DNA of 64,000 bases from NCBI GenBank assembly GCA_017399865.1, contig JAFQAT010000073.1:1-64000 (forward strand), written 5' to 3'. The notes beneath the pieces were generated by a model. It ran no database searches. It saw nothing but the letters and a program-made list of their open reading frames with translations, and had not been told where the DNA came from. Below, piece after piece: positions 51,801-61,809 of the stretch. Each line of letters begins with the position of its first letter. Within the stretch, counting starts at the first letter, position 1. Origin of the DNA: Bacteroidales bacterium. Lineage in GTDB: Bacteria; Bacteroidota; Bacteroidia; Bacteroidales; UBA932. The position numbers and the translations under genes were made by a program.

Positions 51801-53591
51801 TTACCAACCTGTATTCTGGTCGAGGTTGCTCCACTTCTTAACTTCTGCGTCAGGAATTGGTCCGTAGTACATGTAATCCTTGTAATTACGGTTCTCGACG
51901 TCGATCACGTTATACTGAAGCTGACCGGCAACCTGCTTAACATCCATACCCTTGGTCGGAACGTTGAGGTCAGCCTTCCAACGTCTGAGGTCCCAGAAAC
52001 GCTTGTTCTCGAAGCACATCTCGATACGACGCTCGTTGCGGATAAGCTGGCGCATCATTTCAGGATCACCTGCACATGTTTCAAGATATGGGTCATTTCC
52101 ACCGACACCGATACCTGCACGCTGACGGATAGCCTTGATCACGTCATATGCGCTGTAACCGTTATTGCCGGCACCCTTAGGTCCCCATGCCTCGTTTGCA
52201 GCCTCTGCGTAAGCAAGGAAGATCTCAGTGAAACGGATGTATACAGGATAGTGGAACTGAGCAAGCTGCGATGACGGATTAGGGTTACAGTCGTCACGCA
52301 GAAGCTTGCGGAGATAGTATCCTGTACGTGTAGAATTCGCAATCTTGTTCAGACCGTTGTCATCAGCAGAATATGAACCAGTGATGATCTCTGTATCACG
52401 GTAAACTGTACCGTTATACATCACATACTCGCTGAGACGAGGGTCACGGTCTGCATATGGATTCTGTGCTGAATAACCGCTGCCTGAAGCCTCGATAGGA
52501 TAACCGTTTGCCATTGGGAAAGCGTCTACGAGGTTCTGAGTAGGGTTGATGCGGCCGTTTCCGTAAAGTGTTGGAGGGAAGTTGTCAAGCTCCTGAGAGA
52601 GACCGAAGTCATAGTCGGCAGTACCGTTGCTGTTACCACCTCTCCAGATGATCTCCTTAGGGTTCTCACCACCTTCGAGAGCATTGATGACCTCCTTCTG
52701 CATGTACCACTTATGTCCCTGAGGGTCCATTCCTGATACACCGCCTACGAACTTGAGAACGTCAGCTGCAAGGTTGGCAGCCTCTTCAGAAGTAACCTTT
52801 GTACCCTCTCTGAATGCAGGGCTTGATGCGAGGAGAGCTGTCTGAGCCTTGATAGCCTTACAGATGAGTCCATCGATACGGCCACGCATGCTGGCACCGA
52901 ACATCACGTTGTAGTCAACGTAGTTTGCATCGATTTCCTTATACTTGGCTGGAAGCTGATCGTTGCTTGTCAGATCCTTATATGTAAGAGGAAGAAGTTC
53001 GATAGCTGCATCGAGGTCCTTGTAGATCTGCTCTACACAAGCCTGGAAAGTATCTCTTGCCTTGTTGAAGTCAGTACCAGGGCCTTCAGTATAAGTGATC
53101 ACAGGAACTCCGAGGAGCTGATCACCTACCCAACCTCCGTGGTTTCTGATAAGGTAGTACATGTTCAGGGCGCGGAGTGCATAAGCCTCACCGCTTACGT
53201 GATCCTTGAACATCTGCTGCTTGTGAGGAACTGCAGACCACTTCACACTCTCTACATTCTCGAGGAAGATGTTGAGATACTGGATGGTAGCCTTGCGGGC
53301 AACCCACTGAGACATAGGGTCGTTGGTAGCTGCCCAAGATCCCTGTGCCATAGCACGATAGCTGTTGTCAAGGTTATTGGTCACAGCATCGTCAGTTGCG
53401 ATATCTGTAGTACTCTTGGTCTCGAACGGGAGGTTTGCATATGCATATCCCAAGATACCCTGAGCACTAGACGCATTCTGGAAGACCACGTCTACGGTCT
53501 GTGCATTCTCCACAGAAGGCTCGAAGAGGTCGTCACATGCGCTGAATGTGGTTACCAAAGCCACAAAAGCTATAATATTCTTTAGTTTCAT
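51801..53591 (-). CDS. xusD: SusD-family xylan-oligosaccharide-binding lipoprotein XusD
   Basis: 596 residues, lipoprotein signal TFSACDDLFEP. SusD features: the N-terminal helical region, SGEAYALRALNMYYLIRNHGG, PVYIRFTEIFLAYAEAANEA, IRQRAGIGVGG, and RNERRIEMCFENKRFWDLRRW near the C-terminus. It follows its SusC partner after 18 bp and precedes xusE after 33 bp. It is the second SusD of the operon and would cap the shorter SusC (XusC). Recognition as XusD rests on the gene order susC-susD-susC-susD-xusE-xyn10. Confidence 0.9.
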   Translation of the reverse strand: MKLKNIIAFVALVTTFSACDDLFEPSVENAQTVDVVFQNASSAQGILGYAYANLPFETKSTTDIATDDAVTNNLDNSYRAMAQGSWAATNDPMSQWVARKATIQYLNIFLENVESVKWSAVPHKQQMFKDHVSGEAYALRALNMYYLIRNHGGWVGDQLLGVPVITYTEGPGTDFNKARDTFQACVEQIYKDLDAAIELLPLTYKDLTSNDQLPAKYKEIDANYVDYNVMFGASMRGRIDGLICKAIKAQTALLASSPAFREGTKVTSEEAANLAADVLKFVGGVSGMDPQGHKWYMQKEVINALEGGENPKEIIWRGGNSNGTADYDFGLSQELDNFPPTLYGNGRINPTQNLVDAFPMANGYPIEASGSGYSAQNPYADRDPRLSEYVMYNGTVYRDTEIITGSYSADDNGLNKIANSTRTGYYLRKLLRDDCNPNPSSQLAQFHYPVYIRFTEIFLAYAEAANEAWGPKGAGNNGYSAYDVIKAIRQRAGIGVGGNDPYLETCAGDPEMMRQLIRNERRIEMCFENKRFWDLRRWKADLNVPTKGMDVKQVAGQLQYNVIDVENRNYKDYMYYGPIPDAEVKKWSNLDQNTGW

Positions 53592-53609
53592 TGTTCTCTG
53601 GTTTTAATG

Positions 53610-56453
53610 TTAGAATACGAGCTTTACTCCAAGATTGTAGAAACGTGTCTGAGGAGCAGAACCCACGTTCATTTCCATATGCTTGCGCTCAGGAGAGATA
53701 GTGAGGAGGTTGCTTCCGCTTACGTATGCAGAGAATCCCTTCACGATCTTGTTGTTTGCAAGAACAGACTGAGGCATCTCGTAAGTGAGCTGAACCTTCG
53801 CAAGGTCGATGCGGTTTGTGCTGTACATCCAGAAGTCTGAATCCTGAAGGTTGTTTGCACCTTCCGATACGGTAAGGCGTGGATATGTGGCAGTTGCAGC
53901 TGTCTCAGGAGTCCAACGGTCACGAACCACTGCTGAATACTTGTCTTCAGCGTCGATCCAGTAGTATGAGTTGTTCTTGAGGCCATATGCACCGTAACCT
54001 GCAGTAGCGATAGCGAAGAGTGTGAAGCTCTTGTATCTGAGGGTAAGGTTAGCACCCATTGTGAGAGGGCTTCCATACCATCCGCCCTTGCCGAGGAATA
54101 CGCGGTCGTCATTGTTGATCACGTTGTCACCGTTCTGGTCGATGTACTTGATGTCACCAGGGCGTGGAGTAGAACCGAGGTTCTGCTCAGGCCATGCAGC
54201 GATTTCCTCTTCTGACTGGAAGAGACCTGCGCTCTGGTATCCCCATATGCCGTCGAGAGGCTTGCCCTCACGCTGTCTGTGGTCAGTGTACACTTCGTCA
54301 CGGCGGCTTGCCATAGTGTCATACCATGTAGCGTTCACACCTGCACCGATTGTGAAGTCACCGAAGGTCTTCTTGTAATTTACGCTTACATCAAAACCTG
54401 TACGAGCGTTGTTGTTGTAGTTCATCCAAGGAATGAATGACTGGTCAGGATAAGATGTAGCCATGTGTGAAGGCCATGTAGTGGTGTTGTCGATCAGGTA
54501 TCCTTCCATTGACTGGATGAAGTATGATGCGTCCACTGTGAGGCTTCTGTTGAAGAAGGCACCCTTCACATTTGCAGAAACTTCCTTACGCTTGATATAG
54601 GTAAGAAGATCGTTGGCACCACGGGTAGATACAGCATACTGTGAATCCTCACCGTCTGCCCAACCGTAACCCCATCTGTCAGTTGCCCATGTAGGAGCGT
54701 AGAGATAGTATCCGGCGATGTCGATATCCTGGTTGAGTTCACTTGCAGAAACGCTGAATGTAAGGTTGTTGACAACGTCTGAATCCTTAAGGATAGACTC
54801 GTTGGCAATGTTCCATCCGAGGGTTACTGAAGGTGAGAATGCACCACGATGTCCAGGAGCAAGCTTCGCTGAGTGTACGAAAGCGCCGCTGAAATCAACA
54901 TAATATCTGTGGTCGTAGTTGTATGCTGCGAGAATACCGAGGTTAGCGTTAGCGATACGATGGTATTCACCGGCGAGAGTCTGACGGAATGCGCCTGCAA
55001 CGAGCATAGCGTTTACATTATGCACTGAGTTGAAGGTTCTGTTATAGTTGAACTGACCGCTCCAGAGGATAGTCATGTCAGCATCAGAACCATTGATATT
55101 CTGGTTTCCTGACTTTCTTTCAACACCCTCCTGCTTGAGGTCTGTGATATACTCCTGTCCGTTGTACATTGACCATGTAGGAGTGTAGATAGCATATTCA
55201 TTATCGTATGAAGTCGAATATGAAGTAGCATAGTCCATTGCGAACATAGTCTTGAAGGTAAGACCCTTGAGAACCCTCTGAAGGTCGAACTCGACTCCTG
55301 TATCGAACTGGAACTGACGGCTTGTCCACTTGCTCTTTCCTGCTGCATACATGTCAGCGAAGACGTTGGTCTTGTTCTGCTGTGTACCTGCAAGGAAATA
55401 ATCTCTTCCGTCCAGATTGATGATGTTGCCTGATGCGTTGATGAGATCCCAAGCTGCAACAGCGTTAGGGTCGATCAGATCTGTAGGGATGAGCGGGTGA
55501 GCATGCTGAGGGAAGTTTGGACGCATTGTTGCGGCTGCCTCCCAATAGTTGCCCTTAGCTGACTTTGAGTCGTAGAATGTAGTGTTTGCGTTGATGTAAG
55601 CCTTGATGAAGTCATTAAGCTTTACGTCTACGTTACCACGTACGTTGAAGCGGCTTGTGTTGTTGTTTGCTGCCTCACCTACTGTAAGGAAGTCACCCTG
55701 ATTGTAGTAGCTGATGTTGCTATAGAAGTGAGCACGTCCGCCACCACCTGAAATTTCAGCAGTAACGTCAGTACGGTTATAAGCCTTGTTGATGTACTCA
55801 GGAGAGTAGTAGTCAACATCCGGATAACGGTAAGGGTTCACACCTGCACTGTGGTGATAGATCTCTTCCTGAGAGTAGAGAGCTGGCTTGCCGTCGTTTG
55901 CAAGAGCCTCATTGTAATAAGTCATGTACTCAGCTGCACCAAGATACTCTGGGAAAGCCTTTGCGACATGAACACCTGTATTTGCACGCACTGCAACGCT
56001 GAGTCCGTCATTTGTTCCACGCTTTGTGGTGATGAGGACAGCGCCCTTTGCTGCACGGCTACCGTAGAGAACGACTGCCTGTGCACTCTTAAGGAATGTG
56101 ATCTGAGAGATCTCTGAAGGGAGGATATTGTTAGCGGCACGTGGAACACCGTCGATAAGCACGAGATATCCCTGGTTGTTGTCGCCATCCATACCCCAGA
56201 GCGAATTGCCGTTGAAACCACTCACATATGCCTGCATGTTGTCAAGGCTGTATGTGTTGTAGTTCTTGTCAGTCAGTTCCTCATAATCCAATACGGCAAC
56301 GCTACCGATAAGGTCACTTTCGGCAACCGTACGATATGCGACCTGGACCTGAGTATCGCCATCTGATTCATTCTCTGCTGTCTGAGCGTTCATCATGAAA
56401 GGAGAAACAGCCAGCATTGCAAATAGAATGAAAGTTGATTTAATATATTTCAT
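53610..56453 (-). CDS. xusC: SusC-family TonB-dependent transporter XusC, without the N-terminal regulatory domain
   Basis: An outer-membrane transporter for xylan oligosaccharides. At 947 residues it is about 100 shorter than the neighbouring SusC proteins. The signal peptide (FMMNAQ) leads almost directly to the plug (DLIGSVAVLDYEEL, YLVLIDGVPRAANNILPSEISQITFLKSAQA, GSRAAKGAVLITTKRG); the CarboxypepD_reg-like domain and the usual EETVVVGYG TonB-box segment are absent. The barrel is complete to the end (FYNLGVKLVF). It lies between the two SusD genes with small gaps. Short SusC proteins of this type accompany a full-length SusC in xylan loci. Confidence 0.92.
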   Translation of the reverse strand: MKYIKSTFILFAMLAVSPFMMNAQTAENESDGDTQVQVAYRTVAESDLIGSVAVLDYEELTDKNYNTYSLDNMQAYVSGFNGNSLWGMDGDNNQGYLVLIDGVPRAANNILPSEISQITFLKSAQAVVLYGSRAAKGAVLITTKRGTNDGLSVAVRANTGVHVAKAFPEYLGAAEYMTYYNEALANDGKPALYSQEEIYHHSAGVNPYRYPDVDYYSPEYINKAYNRTDVTAEISGGGGRAHFYSNISYYNQGDFLTVGEAANNNTSRFNVRGNVDVKLNDFIKAYINANTTFYDSKSAKGNYWEAAATMRPNFPQHAHPLIPTDLIDPNAVAAWDLINASGNIINLDGRDYFLAGTQQNKTNVFADMYAAGKSKWTSRQFQFDTGVEFDLQRVLKGLTFKTMFAMDYATSYSTSYDNEYAIYTPTWSMYNGQEYITDLKQEGVERKSGNQNINGSDADMTILWSGQFNYNRTFNSVHNVNAMLVAGAFRQTLAGEYHRIANANLGILAAYNYDHRYYVDFSGAFVHSAKLAPGHRGAFSPSVTLGWNIANESILKDSDVVNNLTFSVSASELNQDIDIAGYYLYAPTWATDRWGYGWADGEDSQYAVSTRGANDLLTYIKRKEVSANVKGAFFNRSLTVDASYFIQSMEGYLIDNTTTWPSHMATSYPDQSFIPWMNYNNNARTGFDVSVNYKKTFGDFTIGAGVNATWYDTMASRRDEVYTDHRQREGKPLDGIWGYQSAGLFQSEEEIAAWPEQNLGSTPRPGDIKYIDQNGDNVINNDDRVFLGKGGWYGSPLTMGANLTLRYKSFTLFAIATAGYGAYGLKNNSYYWIDAEDKYSAVVRDRWTPETAATATYPRLTVSEGANNLQDSDFWMYSTNRIDLAKVQLTYEMPQSVLANNKIVKGFSAYVSGSNLLTISPERKHMEMNVGSAPQTRFYNLGVKLVF

Positions 56454-56494
56454 TGCCTATTCTTTAATAGTTATACACTTAATTCTCCTTATGA

Positions 56495-58447
56495 TTACCA
56501 GCCCGGATTCTGTGGGAAGTCAGCATAGAGGTAAACCTCGCTGTCTGGCAATGGGAACCAATAATGCTTAGTACCGAATACGCGCTCGAGAATAACCTCT
56601 TCACGGAAGTTTGCTACCTGAGCATCCCTAGGGTCATTGCTCTTGTACCAGTCTGCGTCGTGTACGCGGTCAAACTCCTGAGAAGTCTTGATTGTATAAG
56701 GAGCCTCGGTAAGGAGGAGCCAACGCTGAAGGTCGCTGAAACGATGACCTTCGAACATAAGCTCGACAGCACGCTCGCGGCGGATTTCATCCATATAGGC
56801 TGTACCTGCGAACTTCGCGTGAACGTCACCTGCACCGCATCTCGCACGTACCTTATTAATAGCATCTTCTGAAGTAAGGTTGCAGTTGCTTGCCTTGTTT
56901 GTCCTTGAGAAGTTTGCATCCTTGGCAGCTGTTGCCTCTGCATACATGAGGTATACATCAGCAAGACGCATATAAGGAAGGTATACGTGTACTGCAGAAC
57001 CCCAGTCATAGTCGCGGTCGATCACATTACATGTGTGAGGAACGAGCTTCTGGATGAAGTAACCTGTACGGCTTCCGTTTGCTACAGGACGCATGTTACC
57101 GCCTGTATAAAGCTGGCAATATACATATGCCTCACGGTCACCGGCTGCTCCATGGAGATACTGGAATCCGTCGAATACGATGTCATGGTAGAAACGTGGG
57201 TCACGGCCCTTGAACGGGAAGTTAGGATCGAATCCTGAATCCCGATCGTCAAGAGGGAGACCGTTTGCCATACCGTACATGTTCACAGCGTTTGCTGTAG
57301 GCTGGTGGATCACGTTATCGTGCTCAACGAGACCGGCAACCTTAGGTCCGAATACCTTTGAAGTGTTCCAGTGTGAACCGTTGAAGTCTGATGAAGGGCC
57401 ACGGAAGATAGCCTCTACAGTACCAGGCATGAGCCAGTTCTGCTTGCGGGTGTAGAAGTTGTCAGAGAAACGGCTTGATGCATCTGCAGCCTTCTCATGC
57501 ATGTATACATTCTCGAAATTATACTCTGCAAGTGAATACTGTGTCTGACCTGCCTCAACAAGAGCAAGAAGTTCACCGAAAGCCTCGGCAGCCTTGTTCA
57601 TGTACTCTGTATTGTAAGCATAAGTCTTGCCGGTTGCGATAGCTCCGAGCTGTGCGCCGTGCTCCATAAGTGGAGAACCTGCCCAAAGGTAGCACTTGCC
57701 GAGATATGCGAGAGCCATTACCTTATTAATACGGAGCATGTTCTTTCCAGAAGTAGCCTTACCTGTAGAAGTGTCATCCCAGTTGATAGGGAGAAGGTCT
57801 GCAGCGCGACGGAAGTCCTCTGCACATCTGTCAGCACACTCCTGATAAGAAAGACGAGGAAGGTTGAGAGGTTCGTTGGCCTCAAATGCCTTGTCGATAT
57901 ATGGAAGGCCGCCAACCCAGTTGATCATCTCGAAATGCCACCATGCACGGAAGAAGTAGAGCTGACCTGCGATAAGGTCCTTCTCCTCCTTTGAACCGTT
58001 GACCATCTTGCCTGCTTCGAGAGCCTCAAGACCTACGTTAGCCTTACGGATACAATACCATACATGCCCCCAGAGAGAGTGGTCGAACTTGTTGGTAGAA
58101 GTAGGGTTGCTGCTTGGCTTGTAAATCCAGTTTCCGCCGCTGCCGTTGTTCCAGATATATCTGAAGTTACCGAGGTCAGCCTGGTGAGTCATACGGTTGT
58201 CAGCCTCAGGGTTGAAGATTTCGTCATCTCCCCAGTTCCAAGACGGACACCAGTTACATTTTTCCTTGTCAGGAATACAGTTGTAGATCTCCTCCACGAA
58301 ACCCTGGAAGTTTCGGAAGTTCACAAATGGGGTTTCGCCTGAGATTGTTGAGTCGGCTTCCTTGTCAAGATAACTCTCGCAAGAAACAACAGACATTCCC
58401 AGAGTCAGGGCAAGTCCCAACAATATAAAATTGAATATTCTTTTCAT
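56495..58447 (-). CDS. xusB: SusD-family xylan-oligosaccharide-binding lipoprotein XusB
   Basis: From the ATG at 58447 (three codons upstream is only a TTG) it is 650 residues, lipoprotein signal MSVVSCESYLD. SusD landmarks: NFQGFVEEIYNCIPD, LIAGQLYFFRAWWHFEMINWVGGLPY, YMRLADVYLMYAEATAA, VRARCGAG and EIRRERAVELMFEGHRFSDLQRW. It follows XusA after 13 bp and precedes XusC after 41 bp. It is larger than the second SusD, which is common for the first SusD of xus operons. Surface capture of xylo-oligosaccharides is the family role. Confidence 0.92.
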   Translation of the reverse strand: MKRIFNFILLGLALTLGMSVVSCESYLDKEADSTISGETPFVNFRNFQGFVEEIYNCIPDKEKCNWCPSWNWGDDEIFNPEADNRMTHQADLGNFRYIWNNGSGGNWIYKPSSNPTSTNKFDHSLWGHVWYCIRKANVGLEALEAGKMVNGSKEEKDLIAGQLYFFRAWWHFEMINWVGGLPYIDKAFEANEPLNLPRLSYQECADRCAEDFRRAADLLPINWDDTSTGKATSGKNMLRINKVMALAYLGKCYLWAGSPLMEHGAQLGAIATGKTYAYNTEYMNKAAEAFGELLALVEAGQTQYSLAEYNFENVYMHEKAADASSRFSDNFYTRKQNWLMPGTVEAIFRGPSSDFNGSHWNTSKVFGPKVAGLVEHDNVIHQPTANAVNMYGMANGLPLDDRDSGFDPNFPFKGRDPRFYHDIVFDGFQYLHGAAGDREAYVYCQLYTGGNMRPVANGSRTGYFIQKLVPHTCNVIDRDYDWGSAVHVYLPYMRLADVYLMYAEATAAKDANFSRTNKASNCNLTSEDAINKVRARCGAGDVHAKFAGTAYMDEIRRERAVELMFEGHRFSDLQRWLLLTEAPYTIKTSQEFDRVHDADWYKSNDPRDAQVANFREEVILERVFGTKHYWFPLPDSEVYLYADFPQNPGW

Positions 58448-58460
58448 TGCCTTCAATCAA

Positions 58461-61400
58461 TTAAAGTGTAAACTTAACACCAAGGTTGAAACGCCTTACA
58501 GTAGGGTAAGCACCACCGCCTCCGCCGTATCCGCCGAGGTTAGACTCACGGTCGTCAGGCATGCGTGTCCAGAGCCAGAGGTTGTTACCGTTCAAGTAAA
58601 TCTTGAGAGAGCTCAGACCGATCTTCTTTGCCCATCCGCCGTATACGGTATACGCAACTTCAAGGTTCTTTACACGGAAGTAAGATCCGTCGAAGAGGTA
58701 CTGAGTAGCATCATTGTAGCTAGGAGTTCTGTTGAATGCAGGAACTACAACGTCAGCGTCAGGAGTCAGAGCAGACCACCACTCACCTACATTATATACT
58801 GTATTCAGCTTGCTGCCGAAAGATGAGAGAGGAACGTCACGGGTAACGTTTGTTACACCATAAAGCTGTACGAATGCGCTGAAGCCTTTGTATTCAACTC
58901 CGATTGTTGCATTGTATGTGTTCTCTGGAGTTCCGGTGAAGCCGTAAGGAGCAGAGTCCTTGCTGTCGATCACACCGTTTCCGTCGAAGTCTACTATATA
59001 ATAGTCACCAGGAAGTCTCTGTGCATCGTTTGTTTCGTGTGCAGGTGAACCGTAAACCTCATCCCAAGTGTTGAGGAAGCCGGCATCGATATGAGACCTG
59101 TACTGTCCGATTGCATAACCTGCCTGCTTCTGGTAGTTAGGAAGAAGCTCAGGGTCGTCCTTCTTGAGGATCACGTTCTCAGCATGTGTCATGTTGAAGT
59201 TACCCCAGAGGCGGAGAGAGTTTCTGAACTGCTTGTTGACACGGAGTTCGAGCTCATAACCATTAGCACGTACCCTACCGAGGTTCACTGTTGGAGGAGT
59301 ACCACCGAAGTATCCTGGTACTGAACGCTCGCCACCGCTTACGAGGATGTCTGTACGGTCATCCTGGAACACCTCGACCGAACCTGCGATCAGGCCCTTG
59401 AAGAGGTTATAGTCGAGACCGACGTTCATCTTAGTAACAGTCTCCCACTTAACGTCAGGGTTACCGATTGCTGACTCTCTATACCATTCATATATAGAGT
59501 TTGTCTGGTTGAGGTCCATGCAGGTAGTTCCGCCGTATGCCCACTGTGACATGTAAAGCCAGCGCTGACCTACGTTGTCGTCACCGATCTGACCATATGA
59601 TGCACGGAGCTTGAGGAACTCTACGATTCTCTTCTCGCGGAGATACTTCATGAAAGGCTCTTCACTGATGGTCCATCCGATGGCACCTGACTGGAAGAAT
59701 GCGAAACGGTTTACATCAGCAAACTTCTCAGAACCGTTGTATGCACCGTTGTACTCAGCATGGTAACGTCCGTTCCATGAATAAGTCATACGGAATGCCC
59801 AGTCCTCACGATAATAAGGGATCATAGATCCTGTTGCGTTCTCTGAACGGCTGAAGAGACCCATGGCGCTTACATCATGCTTCTTGAATGTGCGTGCCCA
59901 GTTTACCTGGCCCTGATAGTAGAGGTTACGCATTGTAGACCAGTTGTTCACTGAACCACCGCCTGTTGTCCACTTGATAGGCTGAGAGTAGTCGAAACCG
60001 TTATATGCGTCGAACTGGCTCTTGAGGTACTCCTGACCTGTGACAGGGTCGATCCATCTGAACTGAGGGTCGTTATACATATCGCTCACACCACGTCCTG
60101 ACTCTACGAACTGGTTGTCCCATGAGATCAGACCTCTGAGTGAGAGACCCTTTGTGATGAAACTGAGGTCCTGCTCGAGGGTGAAGTCGGTGTTGATACG
60201 GTTTGTTGTAGTCTCGAAGATACCACCAGTAGAAAGGTTCTGAGCCGAGTTGGTAACGTTCGAAGTCTGTGGATAGTAACCCCACGCGCCGTCAGAATAT
60301 ACAGGAAGGAACACGTCCGGTGCGATGTTGTAAGCACCTGCCCACTGCTGCTGAATCTGCCAGATATCGTTGGTAGAGTTCATTGTAGGAGCGATTCTTC
60401 TTGCACTTGAACCTGCGAGGTTAACTCTCAAGGTAGTAGTCTTTGTGATGCTGAAGTCGAGGTTGCTTCGTACGTTGATTCGGTCGTAGCCGTATCCTGA
60501 CTCATAACCACGGTTGTTAGGATATACCTTGAAAAGGTCACCTTCATTAATGTAGTCCGCAGCGGCGAAGTACTTCACGAACTTTGTACCACCGCTTACA
60601 TTGACATTCGCCTGATAAGACATTGCGAAGTCGTTGAAGAGGGCCTTCTGCCAGTCTACGTTAGGATAACGCTCCTGCTGAGCTACGGTAGTCTGGTTGC
60701 GGTAGTTCTCGATGAAAGCCTGAGGACGGATGTACTCCCAAGAGTCAACACCTGTTACAGGAAGCTCGTGCTCGAGAGATACGTTACGTGCCATGAGTGC
60801 ATCGTAAGAGTCCATCTTGTTAGGCAGCTTTGAAGGAGCCTTCATTGTTGCATTGAAACCGACATCGATTCTTGCCTTGCCTTCAGTACCACGCTTTGTA
60901 GTCACGAGGATGACACCGTTCGCGCCCTTCACACCATAGACTGCAGTCGCAGAAGCATCCTTAAGAACAGAGATGCTCTCAACTGATGAAATGTCCACGG
61001 TTGTCATAGGACGTTCGATACCGTCCACGAGGACGAGAGGGTCGTTACCGTTCCATGAAGATCCGCTTCGGATTGTGATCTTCGGGTCTTCCTCACCTGG
61101 CATACCTGTACTCTGGGTTGTAACAACACCAGGGAGGTTACCTGTAAGGGCAGCACCGACGCTGCTGACTCCGGCCGCTCTTTCGAGGACCTCACCTGTA
61201 GTCTGGGTGATCGCACCGACTACGGAAGCCTTCTTCTGCTGGCCGTAACCGACCACGATTGTCTCCTCAAGCATGAGGCTGTCGTCATTAAGGACAACTT
61301 TCATGACCGACTTCGATACAGGAACCTCGACGGTCTCCATACCGATGAAGGAAACAACCAGTACTGCTTTGTCATTTGGAACAGTCAGAGCAAAATTACC

Positions 61401-61586
61401 GTCCAAGTCGGTAACCGTACCCACAGTTTCATTGCCCTTAAGAGCAACGCCACCACCAATGACAGGATCGCCATTGCTGTCCACGACAACTCCCTTCGCT
61501 GTAAACTGCTGTGCCGATGCCATGAGGCAGCTGAACAACAGACCGAAAACAAGCGCAGGAATCTTTCGATTTAGTTTTGTTTTCAT
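58461..61586 (-). CDS. xusA: SusC-family TonB-dependent transporter XusA
   Basis: An outer-membrane importer of xylan oligosaccharides and first gene of the xus operon. The 1041 residues comprise a signal peptide (LMASAQQ), a CarboxypepD_reg-like domain (FTAKGVVVDSNGDPVIGGG, about 28-105), a TonB box region (EETIVVGYGQQKK), a plug with LVLVDGIERPMTTVDISSVESISVLKDASA and GVKGANGVILVTTKRG, and a barrel ending FNLGVKFTL. It is divergent from the two-component regulator gene with 223 bp between the start codons. The pair arrangement and downstream genes identify a xylan system of the type induced by long xylo-oligosaccharides. Confidence 0.94.
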   Translation of the reverse strand: MKTKLNRKIPALVFGLLFSCLMASAQQFTAKGVVVDSNGDPVIGGGVALKGNETVGTVTDLDGNFALTVPNDKAVLVVSFIGMETVEVPVSKSVMKVVLNDDSLMLEETIVVGYGQQKKASVVGAITQTTGEVLERAAGVSSVGAALTGNLPGVVTTQSTGMPGEEDPKITIRSGSSWNGNDPLVLVDGIERPMTTVDISSVESISVLKDASATAVYGVKGANGVILVTTKRGTEGKARIDVGFNATMKAPSKLPNKMDSYDALMARNVSLEHELPVTGVDSWEYIRPQAFIENYRNQTTVAQQERYPNVDWQKALFNDFAMSYQANVNVSGGTKFVKYFAAADYINEGDLFKVYPNNRGYESGYGYDRINVRSNLDFSITKTTTLRVNLAGSSARRIAPTMNSTNDIWQIQQQWAGAYNIAPDVFLPVYSDGAWGYYPQTSNVTNSAQNLSTGGIFETTTNRINTDFTLEQDLSFITKGLSLRGLISWDNQFVESGRGVSDMYNDPQFRWIDPVTGQEYLKSQFDAYNGFDYSQPIKWTTGGGSVNNWSTMRNLYYQGQVNWARTFKKHDVSAMGLFSRSENATGSMIPYYREDWAFRMTYSWNGRYHAEYNGAYNGSEKFADVNRFAFFQSGAIGWTISEEPFMKYLREKRIVEFLKLRASYGQIGDDNVGQRWLYMSQWAYGGTTCMDLNQTNSIYEWYRESAIGNPDVKWETVTKMNVGLDYNLFKGLIAGSVEVFQDDRTDILVSGGERSVPGYFGGTPPTVNLGRVRANGYELELRVNKQFRNSLRLWGNFNMTHAENVILKKDDPELLPNYQKQAGYAIGQYRSHIDAGFLNTWDEVYGSPAHETNDAQRLPGDYYIVDFDGNGVIDSKDSAPYGFTGTPENTYNATIGVEYKGFSAFVQLYGVTNVTRDVPLSSFGSKLNTVYNVGEWWSALTPDADVVVPAFNRTPSYNDATQYLFDGSYFRVKNLEVAYTVYGGWAKKIGLSSLKIYLNGNNLWLWTRMPDDRESNLGGYGGGGGAYPTVRRFNLGVKFTL

Positions 61587-61649
61587 TACGGGTTAGTTTA
61601 AATTAATAATTTGGTTTATGTGTAACTATGTACATTCGTTTCAGCATAA

Positions 61650-61657
61650 CAAATGTA
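61650..61657 (-). promoter_or_regulatory. Probable promoter -7 element of the xus operon
   Basis: The minus strand reads TACATTTG (TAnnTTTG), 64 bp before the xusA ATG. A TTTG lies 16 bp upstream (61677-61674), closer than the usual spacing. Nearby AAATGTACGC, AAGTACAC and ATGTACATTC elements between 61628 and 61704 could be part of a binding site for the divergent regulator; this is a guess. Confidence 0.5.
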
Positions 61658-61773
61658 CGCATAAAAACGCACACAAATGCACTATTTGATACAAAAAAGT
61701 ACACGGGTGAAACAAAGGGGCTTTTTTTTGATGCCAATGTTTCAACAACGCAAGAAAATTCAAAAAATTATTG

Positions 61774-61781
61774 TAATTTTG
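61774..61781 (+). promoter_or_regulatory. Probable promoter -7 element of the two-component regulator gene
   Basis: TAATTTTG fits TAnnTTTG and is 29 bp before the ATG at 61810. The -33 region is AT-rich without a clean TTTG. Confidence 0.5.
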
Positions 61782-61809
61782 CAACAAAAGCACTGAAACA
61801 TCCGCCCAT

